Origin: Glandiceps talaboti
Taxonomy: Eukaryota; Hemichordata; Enteropneusta; Spengelidae
Direction of reading: 5' to 3'
Length of the DNA: 64,000 bases
Assembly (NCBI RefSeq): GCF_964340395.1
Contig: NC_135568.1
Span: forward strand, 11,487,776-11,551,775
Below are positions 1-11,879 of this stretch, piece by piece. Numbering within the stretch: position 1 is the first letter of the stretch; each line of letters begins with the position of its first letter. A program made the translations under genes and the position numbers. Under the pieces are notes generated by a model. That model was not told where the DNA came from. It worked only from the letters and a program-made list of their open reading frames with translations, and did not search any database.

Positions 1-2084
1 CTTTTGAAAAAAAGACAGTAATAAATACATCGTTAGATAACGGATTCTTCAAAAAGTATCTCATATGATTGCCTGTGTCAAATGTTTCATGGATGGCAAG
101 GTCGAAATATCCTTGCACCATAGGTATTTAAATTAAGTCAAAGACTCGAATTGTGGCCTCAACGCTTAGACTCAAAACGTTAGTGTGATGGGTATCATTT
201 GACTAATCTTGATCTCTATCATTCAATAAAAACGATTTGCTAAGTGTGTTTCATGATAACATGACCTCAGTAAAATAGGGTAGGTAGGTCGGGAATTTAT
301 TTTATTGTAGCTTTTCAGTTGGTTTGGTTTTTGAAAACTATTACTTCTGTGATATTTTGATATAATATGTACAAACATCGCTTGGGAAAGAAAACAGATC
401 TAGACGTGCTTGAAGGTCATGAAGACAAAGAATTTCATATCTTTTGGTTTTATTTCAACAATGTTTATGTTCGGAGACTTAAACTAGTGTCAGTTCCATT
501 ATCGGAAATACACATCCTTTTTTATTTGGTCTAATATCTAAATCTCCAATTTGTTACAGTTACCGCTAAATTGATAAAACTGTTGATTTTGATAAACTTG
601 AAGCAGTTGGTCTGGGACCGACGTGCTGTTAAAGATGTTTCAGATACGTTCCTGACTGTAGATATTGAAGCGCTAGTAAATGTTTGTATTACTACTTAAT
701 TAAGCCCTGTATCTTGCATTACAGGTAGACTTAACCTAAATAAAAACGAATTAAATAAAATACAGTCCAATCCATGGAGAGAGAAAATATCGACAGATGG
801 CGGAAATATGAAGCCTCTAGCTTTGATGCATAAATTCTCCAACAAACATATAAATGTAAACACATGGTTTTGACAAGTACATAGAAAATAATAAAAGGAA
901 CCGCAGATCGATGACGCTGTGACGTAGTTGAATAACACGTGACGATAAATGTCCATAGAGATTATTTTCAAGTTACATGATGAATGTCAAAATTGTTTAT
1001 AGATGTTTGGTCATGGTTAGAACAGTTCCCAAAGGGAAAGTAATACAATGACTCTGACGCAGATGTTTCCTAAAAAACAGTCTAAAAATATTCTCCTGAT
1101 AGTTGTGGCATCTGCTACAAATGAGGTATTATTGTCAGGAGTCGTTATCTTTGTTTGGCTGTTTTCAGACTTTGTCGGTAAGGAAAAATGTTGCCCCCCT
1201 GAAAATGATGATACATAGGTAAAATAGAAATCTATGGCATGTATGATGTCAGCTGTGCCTTACAATGAAAGATAAAACTGTTCAGTCACCCATACACGTA
1301 AGATAATCGAACTAAAATGAAGAAAATTACACATATGAAATAACTCAGAGTCAGAGATGAGTCCTTTACTAAGGTACACCTTGTTGACCAAATTATAATC
1401 AAAATTATTCAAATCTCCCAAATTGTTGCCATATGAAAGCTACTTTCTTGGCCTTTTGAAATAATACAACACGTTTGGGGTTCACCTTGTTACCTTGTTA
1501 TTTATGAAGGACATCTACAATCTTTTATTTTCTCATAGTGTTACATACACAGTATACGGCGGCCATATTGGATTGTCAAGCGATTTGATTTCGATATCAT
1601 TTCGACATCTTTTTTCAAAACTTTAAATAGTGACCCCTGCTTTTTAATATAACTTGATTTGAATGATTCGATCTCATGAACAAGATAGTAGTACATTAAA
1701 AGTGTTGGATAATTTTAGTTCTCAGGTACATATCTTTAAATGTTCAATTCTAAGTTCAAGAACCAAGACTTTTATGCCAGATGTAACGAGTGACAATAAA
1801 AAGTAAAAGTGCTAAAGTATACGTATTATACTACCATTACTACTTCTCATAATATATTGCCCACTTATTAAACCTTTTTGCAATACTAAAAATTCAGAAT
1901 AAAAACTTAACAGCTCGTCTAGTCCATCTCCTAAGATATCGATCGATAATAAATGATATACAGCAGTAGATATGAATCAAAATGACAATATCTCAAAGTG
2001 ATATACGATGTGCTCATAAATAAATTTACAAAAAGTGAATTTTGTAACATTATTTTAAAAAGATTTTAAAAAACATTATTTTCA
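1..2084. other. Intergenic, no gene seen
   Basis: AT-rich sequence with no convincing reading frame on either strand. A 91-codon minus-strand frame near 696-971 has no recognisable domain and a low-complexity AT-driven composition, so I treat it as chance. A YY1-like match (gcggccatattgg) lies at 1558-1571 with no gene beside it. Confidence 0.6.
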
Positions 2085-2146
2085 CATTACGTTACACTAC
2101 ATTACATTACGTTACATTACATTACATTACATTACATTTCATTACA
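2085..2146. repeat. TTACA pentanucleotide array
   Basis: About twelve imperfect copies of the pentamer attac, some with a g or c replacing one base. It is a short, partly degenerate microsatellite. Confidence 0.9.
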
Positions 2147-3464
2147 ATAACGAGATTTGCAGGTGAAAAACATAATACATAACAACATAAACACGAGAGG
2201 CGAAGGGATAACTTGAATAAAGAAATTATTACAAATCAATGTCCAAAAGAACTGACCACTTTGATTCACGTAAATTAACATTGTTCCTCCTTTTTGCGAT
2301 AGCAAGTTCTACTGAGCGGATCTCTTTGATCTTTTCTTTGAATAAGCGCAAATATAAAGGACTGTTGTTGAATCTGGCATAATAAAGAAAATACTTTCGT
2401 CTTAACATTAAATGATTAACAAGAGTTTAAAAAAAAGTTATTTTTTTGTCTAACTTGTGTAATCGAATCTTTTATATACTATGTTTGAATATTATGTTTG
2501 AGTTGTGTTAGCAGCAAGGGATAGTTAACTATGTTGAAGTAAGAAGAATGATACAGGAATATTTTAATATGCAGCATAAATTATCCCCGAACAAAAACCC
2601 AGATTGTATCCTATCTATTAACATTTACCACACGTTGCCTGATGGTGTTCAATGGCTCTGGTTGACACAACCAAGTAGAAGCCAACAAGAAACTGCACAT
2701 TCTAGACTTTAAGATATCACGATCGCGATTTCTTGGTACGTTGTCTAAATAAATTAAGACGTTTAACGTACCGCAACTAGATGAAGACACGCGTGTGCCA
2801 ATGTTTTGATATCTGCATGGTGTACGTTAGTTTATTTCATTTTGACAAAATGTCACAAAATACTAGTCATTCAATCTTGCTATCTCAAGCGTAGCATGTG
2901 CAGTTTCTTATTGGTTTCTGCGTGGTTTTATCAAATGGGTCTAGTTTATTGCTAAGATGCAATGATCCGTACGTGGATGTATTAACAGAAATACAACACA
3001 AAACGAGTGATAAATTGGTAAACAGACACGCGGTTCAGAACTAACAAGTTATACATTTACCTTCTAGGAATGTACTGAGTTTGACTATCTGATAAGGGTA
3101 ATTAGAAATTAAAAATATATCGCCACGGTTCATGGGCTGTAATTTTGTTACGCTGATGACGTAAGTAAGCTTACATTTTGAGAGAGATTAGACATAATTC
3201 TAATCCTCCACAGAGTCATTTTATCTTTTACTCCATACGACATGTACTGCTCTCAATGACGTCACATTTGTCATTCTGGTCGAGATATGTGAAACTGAGG
3301 AGCCGGACATTGACTCCTTGCAAAACAATTTATTGCTGGTAAAGTTTTACAACAATCTTGCCTTAAAAGACAGTGTAAACTTTCAGCGGTTACTCAATGA
3401 TCAGTCACTTTCTTGTTCCATAAGCATGCTAAACAGATTTGTCATATTACCATTATTGTTATCA
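2147..3464. other. Intergenic, no gene seen
   Basis: AT-rich sequence without supported coding frames, RNA genes or defined repeats. Two TGACGT-type half or full CRE words occur near 3160 and 3258, but nothing ties them to a promoter. Confidence 0.5.
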
Positions 3465-3534
3465 TGACATACACACATACATACATACATACATACATAC
3501 ATACATACATACATACATACATACATACATACAT

Positions 3535-3566
<32 letters not shown>

Positions 3567-3606
3567 GCATAAATACATACATACATACATACATACATAC
3601 ATACAT

Positions 3607-3637
<31 letters not shown>

Positions 3638-3950
3638 TACATACATACATACATACATACATACATACATACATACATACATACATACATACACACACAC
3701 ATACATACATACATACATACATACATACATACATACATACATACATACATACATACATACATACATACACACGTACATACACACATACACACATACATAC
3801 ATACATACATACATACATACATACATACATACATACATACATACATACATACTCACACACATACATACATACATACATACATACATACATACATACATAC
3901 ATACATACATACATACATACATACATACATACATACATACATACATACAC
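3465..3950. repeat. (ACAT)n microsatellite, about 485 bp
   Basis: A nearly pure acat tetranucleotide tract, interrupted every 50-90 bp by short (AC)n runs (for example 3552-3566, 3625-3637, 3692-3700). The regular ACAC interruptions suggest that segments of the array itself have been duplicated. All long reading frames here, on both strands, are translations of the repeat and do not encode protein. Confidence 0.97.
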
Positions 3951-3960
3951 GCCCACGTAA

Positions 3961-4616
3961 TCATTCAGTAAAGCATTCTGAATCAACCTAAAGCTGTCAT
4001 TTTGGTGTATTATTCCAACCCTTCCATTTGATTGACTTCCTAAAGGTATATTCAATGTAAATATAACTAATAAGGATGATTGAAACCATAATTGCATGGT
4101 TAAGACTGTCAAGGAACCATGACTTATTAGCCACAACAGTAACACGTACGTTTGACAGGAATTGTAAAGAACCATGTCTGAGACACGGTAACTGTGTGTA
4201 ATCTTTAGTAAATCTGACTGCAAATCTTTGAACGGAAATGTCATACAAGTAAAGTATAGTAAAAAAGTAGTAATTAATGTAATTAAACAGTGAAAGTCAA
4301 GGAGGGTCAAGTGAAGGTTATTTCTAAATTGGGAAAAAATTATCTCTAGATCGTACTGACCTGACGCTGTAACTTAACCCTTAAATACTAGTATCCAGGA
4401 TGGGCAAATATTACAGTTGAGTATTGATTCTTGGACATTTTGCTATAAGAAGCTGAGACAGCGTACTTTAAATGTGTAAAGAAAGTGTAGTTCATTATTT
4501 CAAACACGTATCCATCATTTGGATAAGAGATTCTTGATCACCATACGTTACACTTTTACGATAGTAACTACTATTACCAAGCATTGCGATGTCTAACCAT
4601 GTAACAATGACCAAGG
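3961..4616. other. Intergenic, no gene seen
   Basis: No coding frame, RNA gene or repeat boundary could be supported in this stretch. Confidence 0.5.
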
Positions 4617-5000
4617 GCAAATACAACTGGCGACACCAGACAGTATACGAACGGAACCTGTTACAAACAGGGAAAGTACACAACTGAATTGGATTAATAA
4701 CACTTGGCACATCATGTTGGTAATACAGAGACTTGTATTACACACCATGGTTTGATATGAACAGTTTTATGGCCTCTTTACATGTACATGAAATGCCAGG
4801 AGAACTGGAAATTTGTTTGTGAACATGAACTATTATGTAAAGTGGCCATATAAAATGTTATCAAAAGATGGAATGTAATACAAGTCTGTGTACTTCCAAT
4901 GTGCTGTGCCAAGTGTTTTAATCCAATACATTTGTTTACTTTCCCTGTTTGTAACAAGCTTCCATTCGTCCACAGTCTGGTGTCGAAAGTTGTATTTTCA
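4617..5000. repeat. Inverted repeat, 98-bp arms (possible foldback/MITE)
   Basis: Bases 4617-4714 are repeated in inverse orientation at 4902-5000 with roughly 80% identity. Shared blocks include acaccagac, gttacaaacagggaaagta, attggatta and acacttggcac. The arms enclose about 190 bp of unique AT-rich sequence. The arrangement fits a decayed foldback element or long-TIR MITE. I could not define target-site duplications, so the class is unknown. Confidence 0.7.
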
Positions 5001-5255
5001 ATGCCATTCATGTCAGAAGGAAATCCAAAAATCAAAATCTACTGATATAAATTCACATAGAGAGAAAAAGACATGAATGATTTAAAAACAATATAATGTT
5101 ACTGGCATGCTTACTAACACCTTCAAGCAAAAAGATGCGTCATGATATGTAACCGCCACCCCTTCTTTCGAAGACATTATTATTTAAAAAACTAAGGTAT
5201 CTCTGCTCCAGTTCACCTGAACAACATAAATGTACCAAATTAACGTTGCAGTCAG

Positions 5256-5363
5256 TTGTTGTTGTTGTTGTTGTTGTTGCTGTTGTTGTTGTCGTCGTCG
5301 TCGTCGTCGTTGTTGCTGTTGTTGTTGTTGTTGTCGTCATCATTGTCGTCGTCGTCGTCGTTG

Positions 5364-5395
<32 letters not shown>

Positions 5396-5423
5396 GGTGG
5401 TGGTGGTGGTGGTGGTGGTGGTG
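5256..5423. repeat. Compound trinucleotide array (GTT/GTC/GGT)
   Basis: Tracts of GTT, then GTC, then GTT and GTC again, ending in about fourteen GGT units, followed by T- and G-rich homopolymer runs to about 5456. Poly-Leu, poly-Val, poly-Gly and poly-Cys frames across it are artefacts of the repeat. Confidence 0.95.
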
Positions 5424-5459
5424 TTTTTTGGGGGTTTTTTTTTGGTTTTATTTTTTTAA

Positions 5460-6397
5460 ATACTGTCATATTAAAAGAATACACCAAACTAACCATTTAC
5501 CGATGCGAACAAATGAAAATAATCTTGTTTCGGAAAATTCAAAATGTTATGGAATGTTGCCAAACTTTGTAGTTTAGCACTTAGTATATAGCATGGTACC
5601 TTATAATCCAACTCAGTCTGCTGCTTTATATTAAGTTCATTTCCCCATGAGAATTGTCGATGAGATAACAAATATAAATTTGTAATTTTATCAGAATTTT
5701 TTTTATCTTCGATATTACATCTAATATGCATACACAAATCTTTATCATACGTAATATTCTTCTTTACACGGTAAGAATAAATCTCTTATCAAGAATATGT
5801 CAACCAAAGCTATAATAATGTGCATTTTTAAAGAAAGTGGTCTGCAGGATCTGGTCTATGAATATTCTATATATAACATATTTTCATTACACGCCGTGTT
5901 CATATAGCCTTCAGTGATTTGCTTAGAGCGTATCACGTGATATAGATTATTGACCCACAGTGACATTTCGCATATAGGGGCACCCATCGCGCTCTGTTTT
6001 CCCAAGGGCAATGTGCATGTAGCTCGGAAGTTTTGCGATTTGCTTTGACTTTGGAAAGAATATGTGCCTGAGAGTGTGATGTGTTATAAACCACTTATTG
6101 CCTGGCCTTATTTGGGCACTAGTAGACGTCATATTACCCCTCATGCTGTTATGTAGAAACTAGTTGCTACATAAAACTCTCATGCTAATAGACGTTTGCT
6201 AGTACATGATATATACATAATATGATAACTTGAAGATCATACACATCATTGACACGTGATCAAGAAACCCGGAAAGGTCCGGTGCATAAATTACTGTGCA
6301 ATGGCCTCGCATTCGGCTTCAGGTTAAAGCTGAAAGGAAATTATGCCGAAAACTATTTTGTAATACTACGTTCATTCATGTACTGCACCTCAGTAAA
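5460..6397. other. Intergenic, no gene seen
   Basis: No supported coding frame, RNA gene or repeat in this AT-rich interval. Confidence 0.5.
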
Positions 6398-6595
6398 TCG
6401 ATCGCTCGCTCGCTCGCTGACTGACTGACTGACTGACTGACTGACTGACTGACTGATGACTGACTGATGACTCGCTCACTCACTCACTCACTCACTCACT
6501 CACTCACTCATTCATTCATTCACAGTCAATCCATCAATCAACGAATCAGTCAGTCAGTCAGTCAGTCAGTCAGTCAGTCAACTGATCGATCGATC
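6398..6595. repeat. Compound tetranucleotide array
   Basis: Successive blocks of GCTC, GACT, ACTC, ATTC, CAGT and GATC units, each differing from the next by one substitution. The order suggests point mutation followed by re-expansion within one array. Confidence 0.92.
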
Positions 6596-6599
6596 AATC

Positions 6600-7540
6600 T
6601 ATCCATTTACCAATCGATGAAATAATCACAACCAATAGAAATACAACAAAGACAAGACAAATTAAAGTTAATGACAATCGTTCTTTAAGATTATAAATTA
6701 ACTGATATGACAAATTTTTATTTGGCAGTTTTTTCCCGAAACGTTTATTTTTGTAAGCTGTTGGTGATTGGTAAAAGTTGTAAGGCAAACATTGTAGTTT
6801 TATTTGACAAGCAAGATTAGAAAGGAGTGTGTTAGTTTGTTGAGTGTATTGCCCAGATATATCGATAGCTTTAATCTTTTTTTTACGACGTTCCTGGTAG
6901 ATAACGTTGTAAACTACTAGCAATTCGTTCTTGTTAGATATCGCCACAGCGGCAAAATAATCTCTGGCAAGCGATAATGTTCGTAGGCGATAATGATTGA
7001 TCGCATGGTGTCATATCTGATAGTACAATTGCGTGTTTGTCTCAGACAAAACTACTAAAGAGAATTCTAACGTTCTGACTTAATTACTGATAAAAGAACC
7101 TATCTAAAAGTCAGTCAATTTAGCGGTCAAGCTATCGATCGATGGATCGACATATCTACTAATCAAATAACCCCAATAGCACTTAGCAAATAAATTTGGT
7201 AACCCATTACCATCCAATTGTTTGATATATTGAGCCAGTAAATAGATTCCATCGACCTGTGTTACTATGACTACAATCAATTTCAATTAACATAAATATT
7301 ATAAACATGTCTTAACGCGTTGATATTGTGACCATCATGATAATATAACAATATTTTACAATTGACAAACTGAGTTTATGAGCTTTTTAACTCAATCATT
7401 ATAATATTGATTATACTGCTTTAAACGTGAACGCCACTAAATAATGATCCAATGTCACATAATGTTCGTGTGATTACCAAGAAACATAAATTGCTTGAAA
7501 CGTGTTGCCTCATTGGACTTAACAGACATACGTTACATAT
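6600..7540. other. Intergenic, no gene seen
   Basis: AT-rich. Minus-strand frames of 117 and 60 codons lack domain features and look like chance. Confidence 0.5.
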
Positions 7541-7543
7541 GTG

Positions 7544-7878
7544 TTAGATGAACAATGGTTATGACTCCTGACTGCTTATTACCTAAATAGTCATGAATAT
7601 TTGAACACAAATTTCGCCACTTAAGGAAATCAAAAATACTTTCCTAATCTTTTGGTTCTGGAAAGTTATTTCGTGATTTTGAAAACATATTTAATTATGC
7701 GTGATTAAAAAGAAACACCAAGGATTCAAACTTTATTTCACCTTCAATGTTCTTGCAATGGTCCCATTTTGCGTCATGGAAGTTTGCAGACATGGATTTG
7801 CATTTGAAGAACAGTGGATACTTTATACTCCTACCTGCTTATTACCTAAATACTCATGAATATATATTGTTCATCTAA
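7544..7878. mobile_element. Possible MITE with 13-bp terminal inverted repeats
   Basis: The 13-mer ttagatgaacaat at 7544-7556 is perfectly inverted at 7866-7878. Just inside both ends is the same direct 40-bp block (around 7563-7603 and 7826-7864, sharing tgcttattacctaaata and tcatgaatat). The layout suggests a short non-autonomous element or nested duplications. No target-site duplication was found, so the call is tentative. Confidence 0.35.
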
Positions 7879-7879
7879 T

Positions 7880-9755
7880 ATATATGCATGTCTGCTAAGT
7901 CATACTAGGTAACAGTGGACCTGCTAGAACAATAGGGGTGAAAAAAAAAAGAGTTTCAATTTGCTTATTTTTTGCAAGTGTGCGAAATTTATGTGATGCG
8001 ATATCATGAAATGACTCTCCAGAACCCAAACTTAATGAAAATACCTTAAAATTCTATTTGCAGGAGTGACTTTCTCCATTACTGTTGATGAAAGCCTATG
8101 ATGTTATTTTCAACCCGTCTTTTGGCGTTATTAGCACAGTTAATAGCATAATATAGATTTCCTTGAAATTTTTCTTCACGTCTATATATACTACATTATG
8201 TCACTGAATTGTCAATGAAAATTGATATAATATTGTATAATGTATGCTTCATACAGTGATATGGTTCATGTCATTTCATAATTCCTAAATATCATATTTA
8301 AATTTGAGTTAACAGGTAGATATTGAGTGAATTAGCAGAGAACAAGTGATGGGTAAACACATGCCTTGGTAAGTACAATACTGAAAAAACACCCCTTCCC
8401 TTAAAATGAAGTAAAATCGATCAAATACTTATGACTGTGTCTATGGTTAAAGCTATTGTAAATATGGGGAAAGTAATTTATCACATTTGTTTCTAATTTG
8501 CCAAAGTTACTAATGTATTTAGTGTCTTAATTTGTTTTAGCGGATTCTCTTCTGTTCAATATAATTTACATCACATTTCAATTAACACTGGTCCTATGAT
8601 AACATTTAATTCTAAGTAGAAATTGAAAGCCCATCAATTTCCACCCAAGTAGTACATTCCTTATAGTATCAGTACATTTCTTAAAGGTTTAGTAGACTAT
8701 GGGTACATTTCTAATAATTAAATGTACATTTCTTCTAATCAATAGAGAATTTCTTATAATCTTAGTACATTTCCAACCAATAGAGTTATCAATAGTCACG
8801 GTTGAATACACTTTTGTGATGTCATTACATTTTGTCATTCGATCAAATTCGTTATCTTTTAATGCCTCATCGTGAAATAAATATAGGGCGTGAGTGTCAG
8901 GATTGGCGGAAAATACTTATATTTGTCGACGTAACTCTTTCAATAGATAAATACCTTAATTGATAATTGCCGATAATTGATATATACAGCTTAATGAATC
9001 ACGGGGATCTAATTGAAAAAAATACTAAAGTGAACTCATATATCACAATATGGGATGAATTCCGGAAAATTGGGACCTATAAACTCCTTTATTTAAACAG
9101 CAGGGAGTTAAGTGTACATATTTGTTGCTTGCTATGTTACATTATAAAGTACCAATTAACCATGTAATGTAAGATAAGCTCATTTCATGCATTGAGGGCA
9201 ACACAGTTGAACGAACCCAATAAAAATTACCAAATACAAACAGAAAAAAATATGATAAGCATAAATTATCTAGTTTATCTTATCATTCAGGGGCTTCACA
9301 CTCCAATAGTCTAATGTGAGAGAATAGTGTCGGATTAGACAATAAAGTCCACGACGTGATGTCTGGCCTTAAATCCGACTGCATATGAGTACTGCAAGAT
9401 AATTCCCTTGCACTCAGATGCATGTTAGGTATTTCGGCACTATAGTCAAAGGCAAAAATCAGAAAGGGTTAAATCGTAATGATATTGCGCACACTGTGCT
9501 TCACACATATTTTTGCTTGGTTGTATTTTACTATTACGTCTGCACCAGTTGTGATATATACCTTTATATAGATTTGCACCAGCTGTCGAGAAATACTGCT
9601 GATCAGAACGTTGCTTTATCAGTGGCGAACTTGTCAGTTAAAACTGGCTCTAAAGGTTCCGAAAAGTCTTCTCCTTATCACACTATCAAATTGTCACACA
9701 TTGATACAAAAACAATAGTGGGTGCCTCAGATGTTGATGCATGCCATGCTTTTAT
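7880..9755. other. Intergenic, no gene seen; small degenerate repeat
   Basis: No gene recognised. About five degenerate 30-bp units built around gtacattt(c)tta lie at 8650-8775. The longest non-repeat frame of the window (9418-9864, 148 codons, + strand) lies partly here. It has no recognisable domain, and its end is formed by an inverted repeat (9756-9832). Confidence 0.5.
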
Positions 9756-9832
9756 CAGTTTGTTTATGTCTGTGAAAGTTAGACATATTGTATATGACAA
9801 TGTGAATAACTTTAACAGACATAAACAAACTG
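9756..9832. other. 77-nt hairpin, pre-miRNA-sized
   Basis: Arms 9756-9781 and 9807-9832 pair at 25 of 26 positions (cagtttgtttatgtctg against its inverse complement). The single mismatch lies 18 nt from the base. The 25-nt interior is itself partly self-complementary (gacatattgt opposite acaatgtg), so the whole 77 nt can fold as one stem-loop. The size and long stem match a miRNA precursor or a very short hairpin MITE. Sequence alone cannot choose between these. Confidence 0.6.
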
Positions 9833-10009
9833 GTAGGCGTGAATTTGGATCAGAGACACCCTGAGTTATTTTGTATCAACATTTTGTCTGCTAGATATAG
9901 TGTGATAAGGAGACGACATTCAGCACTTACTAAGCTTGATAAATCAACACTCTGATCAACAGCATTGCTAGACAACTAGTGAAAGGGTTGTATTTTGTGG
10001 ATATTTTAA

Positions 10010-10064
<55 letters not shown>
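10010..10064. repeat. (AAT)n tract
   Basis: About eighteen aat units. It adjoins the probable LINE 3' region on its right and may be that element's tail read on the opposite strand. Confidence 0.92.
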
Positions 10065-10066
<2 letters not shown>

Positions 10067-10440
10067 TATATGATTTATTTCCCAATATTTAAACATACAA
10101 TATACAAGGAAATAATACAATTACATGATAACGGGAAAGAGGAGATTGGAAGTAGTTATTAAGTAACTAATCAAGTCCATCCCCTTAAATACATACAGTG
10201 TACTTAATCAAACAAAATACAATAGTCTGGGCTTATGTTCAAAAAACATACGGCTACAACATACAATATATACATAGAAGAAGAATAACTAACTATTAAC
10301 TTATTATTGTTTACAAGAAAAACTAGACACATGCAAATATTTGTTGTATTCTCGTTTGAATTTGGACCTGTATTGAATAAATAGTTTTTTATAAGATATC
10401 AAATCAGTTTGTTTTTTCTACACCATGAGATATAACTATA
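10064..10440 (-). mobile_element. Probable LINE 3' end with (TTA)n tail
   Basis: Read on the minus strand, a frame translates to a basic stretch (LISYKKLF, then RSKFKREYNKYLHVSS) ending at a stop. About 300 nt of 3' UTR follow, then aataaat and the trinucleotide tract at 10010-10064. A short basic C-terminus, a 3' UTR and a simple-repeat tail are the usual layout of CR1/L2-like non-LTR elements. No reverse transcriptase motif is present, so the assignment rests on layout and is moderate. Confidence 0.4.
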
Positions 10441-11348
10441 ACGTTTATTGTTAACAAATGTTACAAAGTGGAAAAATAAACCTAATTCTTTATCAACGCT
10501 AATAATTTTTATCTATATTTGTAAAAAAATAAGTTAATAAATCTAAGAACAAAATAAAAAATATGAAATACAATGTAAGGTTCAACATTTTAAGTGTTTT
10601 TTTTAATTATTTGATGAGTACCTGACAGCGTCTAGATATCATGTATTCATGCTGTGGATTTAAAGGTTTCAGACATAAAAATGAATGATTTCATCTTATA
10701 CTTCCCTTCTAGTAGTTTTGAGATCTGAAGGATCAATATATCACTGGAACAATTTGACATAAGAGATTACTTTGTATCAAATAATAAAAAAAAGTCATGT
10801 ATACTATTAGATGATCTCCTTTTGGTTCAAAACAGAATACAACCTCGGACAAGAAACTGTGCACTTTGTAATCAAACCTGCATCAACTCGATTTCTTTCA
10901 AAATTGACATTCAGAGACTTAAATCTATATATATGAGATTACATACTTTCTTCATGATCCTCGACTTACTCTCCTCTGGTCTAGCTTATTAAATTCTCAT
11001 TATTTTAGGGTAACTCGGACCAACTATTTTGAACTAGCATTGCTGTGAGAATGTCTCTGTCCCACTTTTGTGATGTACCGCCAATGATAAGGCGAGCTCC
11101 GGGGGCGAGCTATTCCCTGTAACAGAGCTGGCAGTGTCCATTTTATCTTTGGAACAACTCTTAGTAATAAATGAGAAGTGATGTCATGTATTGTTTTGAA
11201 AACGACAAGTCAAGTTTAATTACTAAGTCCAATACTATCAATTTAGTCTGATTAGTTACACCGCGGCTGTAACAGAAACGACGTCGGCAAGACATTGACA
11301 CAGTTTTGTGGCTTGCCATCAAAGACATACACAAACACATGGATAAAC
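10441..11348. other. Intergenic, no gene seen
   Basis: No supported coding frame. A local GC-rich patch (gagctccgggggcgagct, 11094-11111) stands out from its surroundings but has no identified function. Confidence 0.5.
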
Positions 11349-11378
11349 ACATTGCAACATTGGTTAATGTTGCAATGT
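11349..11378. other. Short perfect hairpin
   Basis: Arms acattgcaacatt (11349-11361) and its exact inverse complement (11366-11378) are separated by the four bases ggtt. It has no T-tract or polyadenylation context, and its function is unknown. Confidence 0.8.
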
Positions 11379-11430
11379 TTGGTATTAACCAATTAAAGAG
11401 GCATCAACTGACTTTATAGCTCAGCTTGTG

Positions 11431-11431
<1 letters not shown>

Positions 11432-11488
<57 letters not shown>

Positions 11489-11489
11489 G
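11432..11489. repeat. (GTT)n microsatellite
   Basis: About nineteen uninterrupted GTT units followed by degenerate copies to about 11538. The poly-Leu frame over it is a repeat artefact. Confidence 0.95.
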
Positions 11490-11767
11490 AGTCTTGTCTT
11501 GTCCTGTCTGTCTGCCTGTTCGTTGTTTGTTTGTTGTTGGTTAGTCTTTGCCATTTACACTGTCCACTTCACGTGTCTGAACCCTTTGCTTCATGAGTAC
11601 ATTATTTACCCGATTGCATCGACATTGTGTAATATCTATATTGCACGGCTACGATACAATATTATTAGTAAGACAATGCTTTACACTAGAAATTGTATCT
11701 TTAAAAATAGGTTTTTAAACATTTGATTGGTATAAACGTGGTGTAAGCTGCTTAATGAACTCAAGTC

Positions 11768-11852
11768 GAGATATAGTGCAGATATTGCACCAACCTCGTG
11801 CTCCGCTACGCACTCACTCGCACTCGGTTGAATTGGTGCTGCACTATAACTC
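11768..11852. repeat. Imperfect inverted repeat around a GC-rich core
   Basis: The left arm (tatagtgcag, then gcaccaac) and right arm (gttg..ttggtgc, then tgcactata) pair around a core rich in CGCACTC words (11795-11826). The structure resembles the end or whole of a short foldback element. No flanking duplication was identified. Confidence 0.5.
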
Positions 11853-11879
11853 TTCTCTCGTTTATTAACCATTACAAAT

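Noticed and set aside
3401-4310. Several long frames on both strands (up to 282 codons)
   Set aside because: They are translations of the (ACAT)n array and its flanks. Frames in many registers are open at once, which is a property of the repeat.
4838-4858. Copy of the AGTGGCCATATGG MITE end (taaagtggccatata)
   Set aside because: Similarity stops after about 14 bp, and there is no matching second end or body. Likely chance.
5256-5423. Poly-amino-acid protein (poly-Leu, Val, Gly)
   Set aside because: Trinucleotide repeats read open in several frames. There is no flanking coding sequence.
9418-9864. 148-codon + strand frame, the longest outside microsatellites
   Set aside because: No recognisable domain. 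A Val/Tyr/Ser-rich middle comes from AT-rich DNA, and the C-terminal third is formed by the arms of a hairpin. No splice or promoter context was found.
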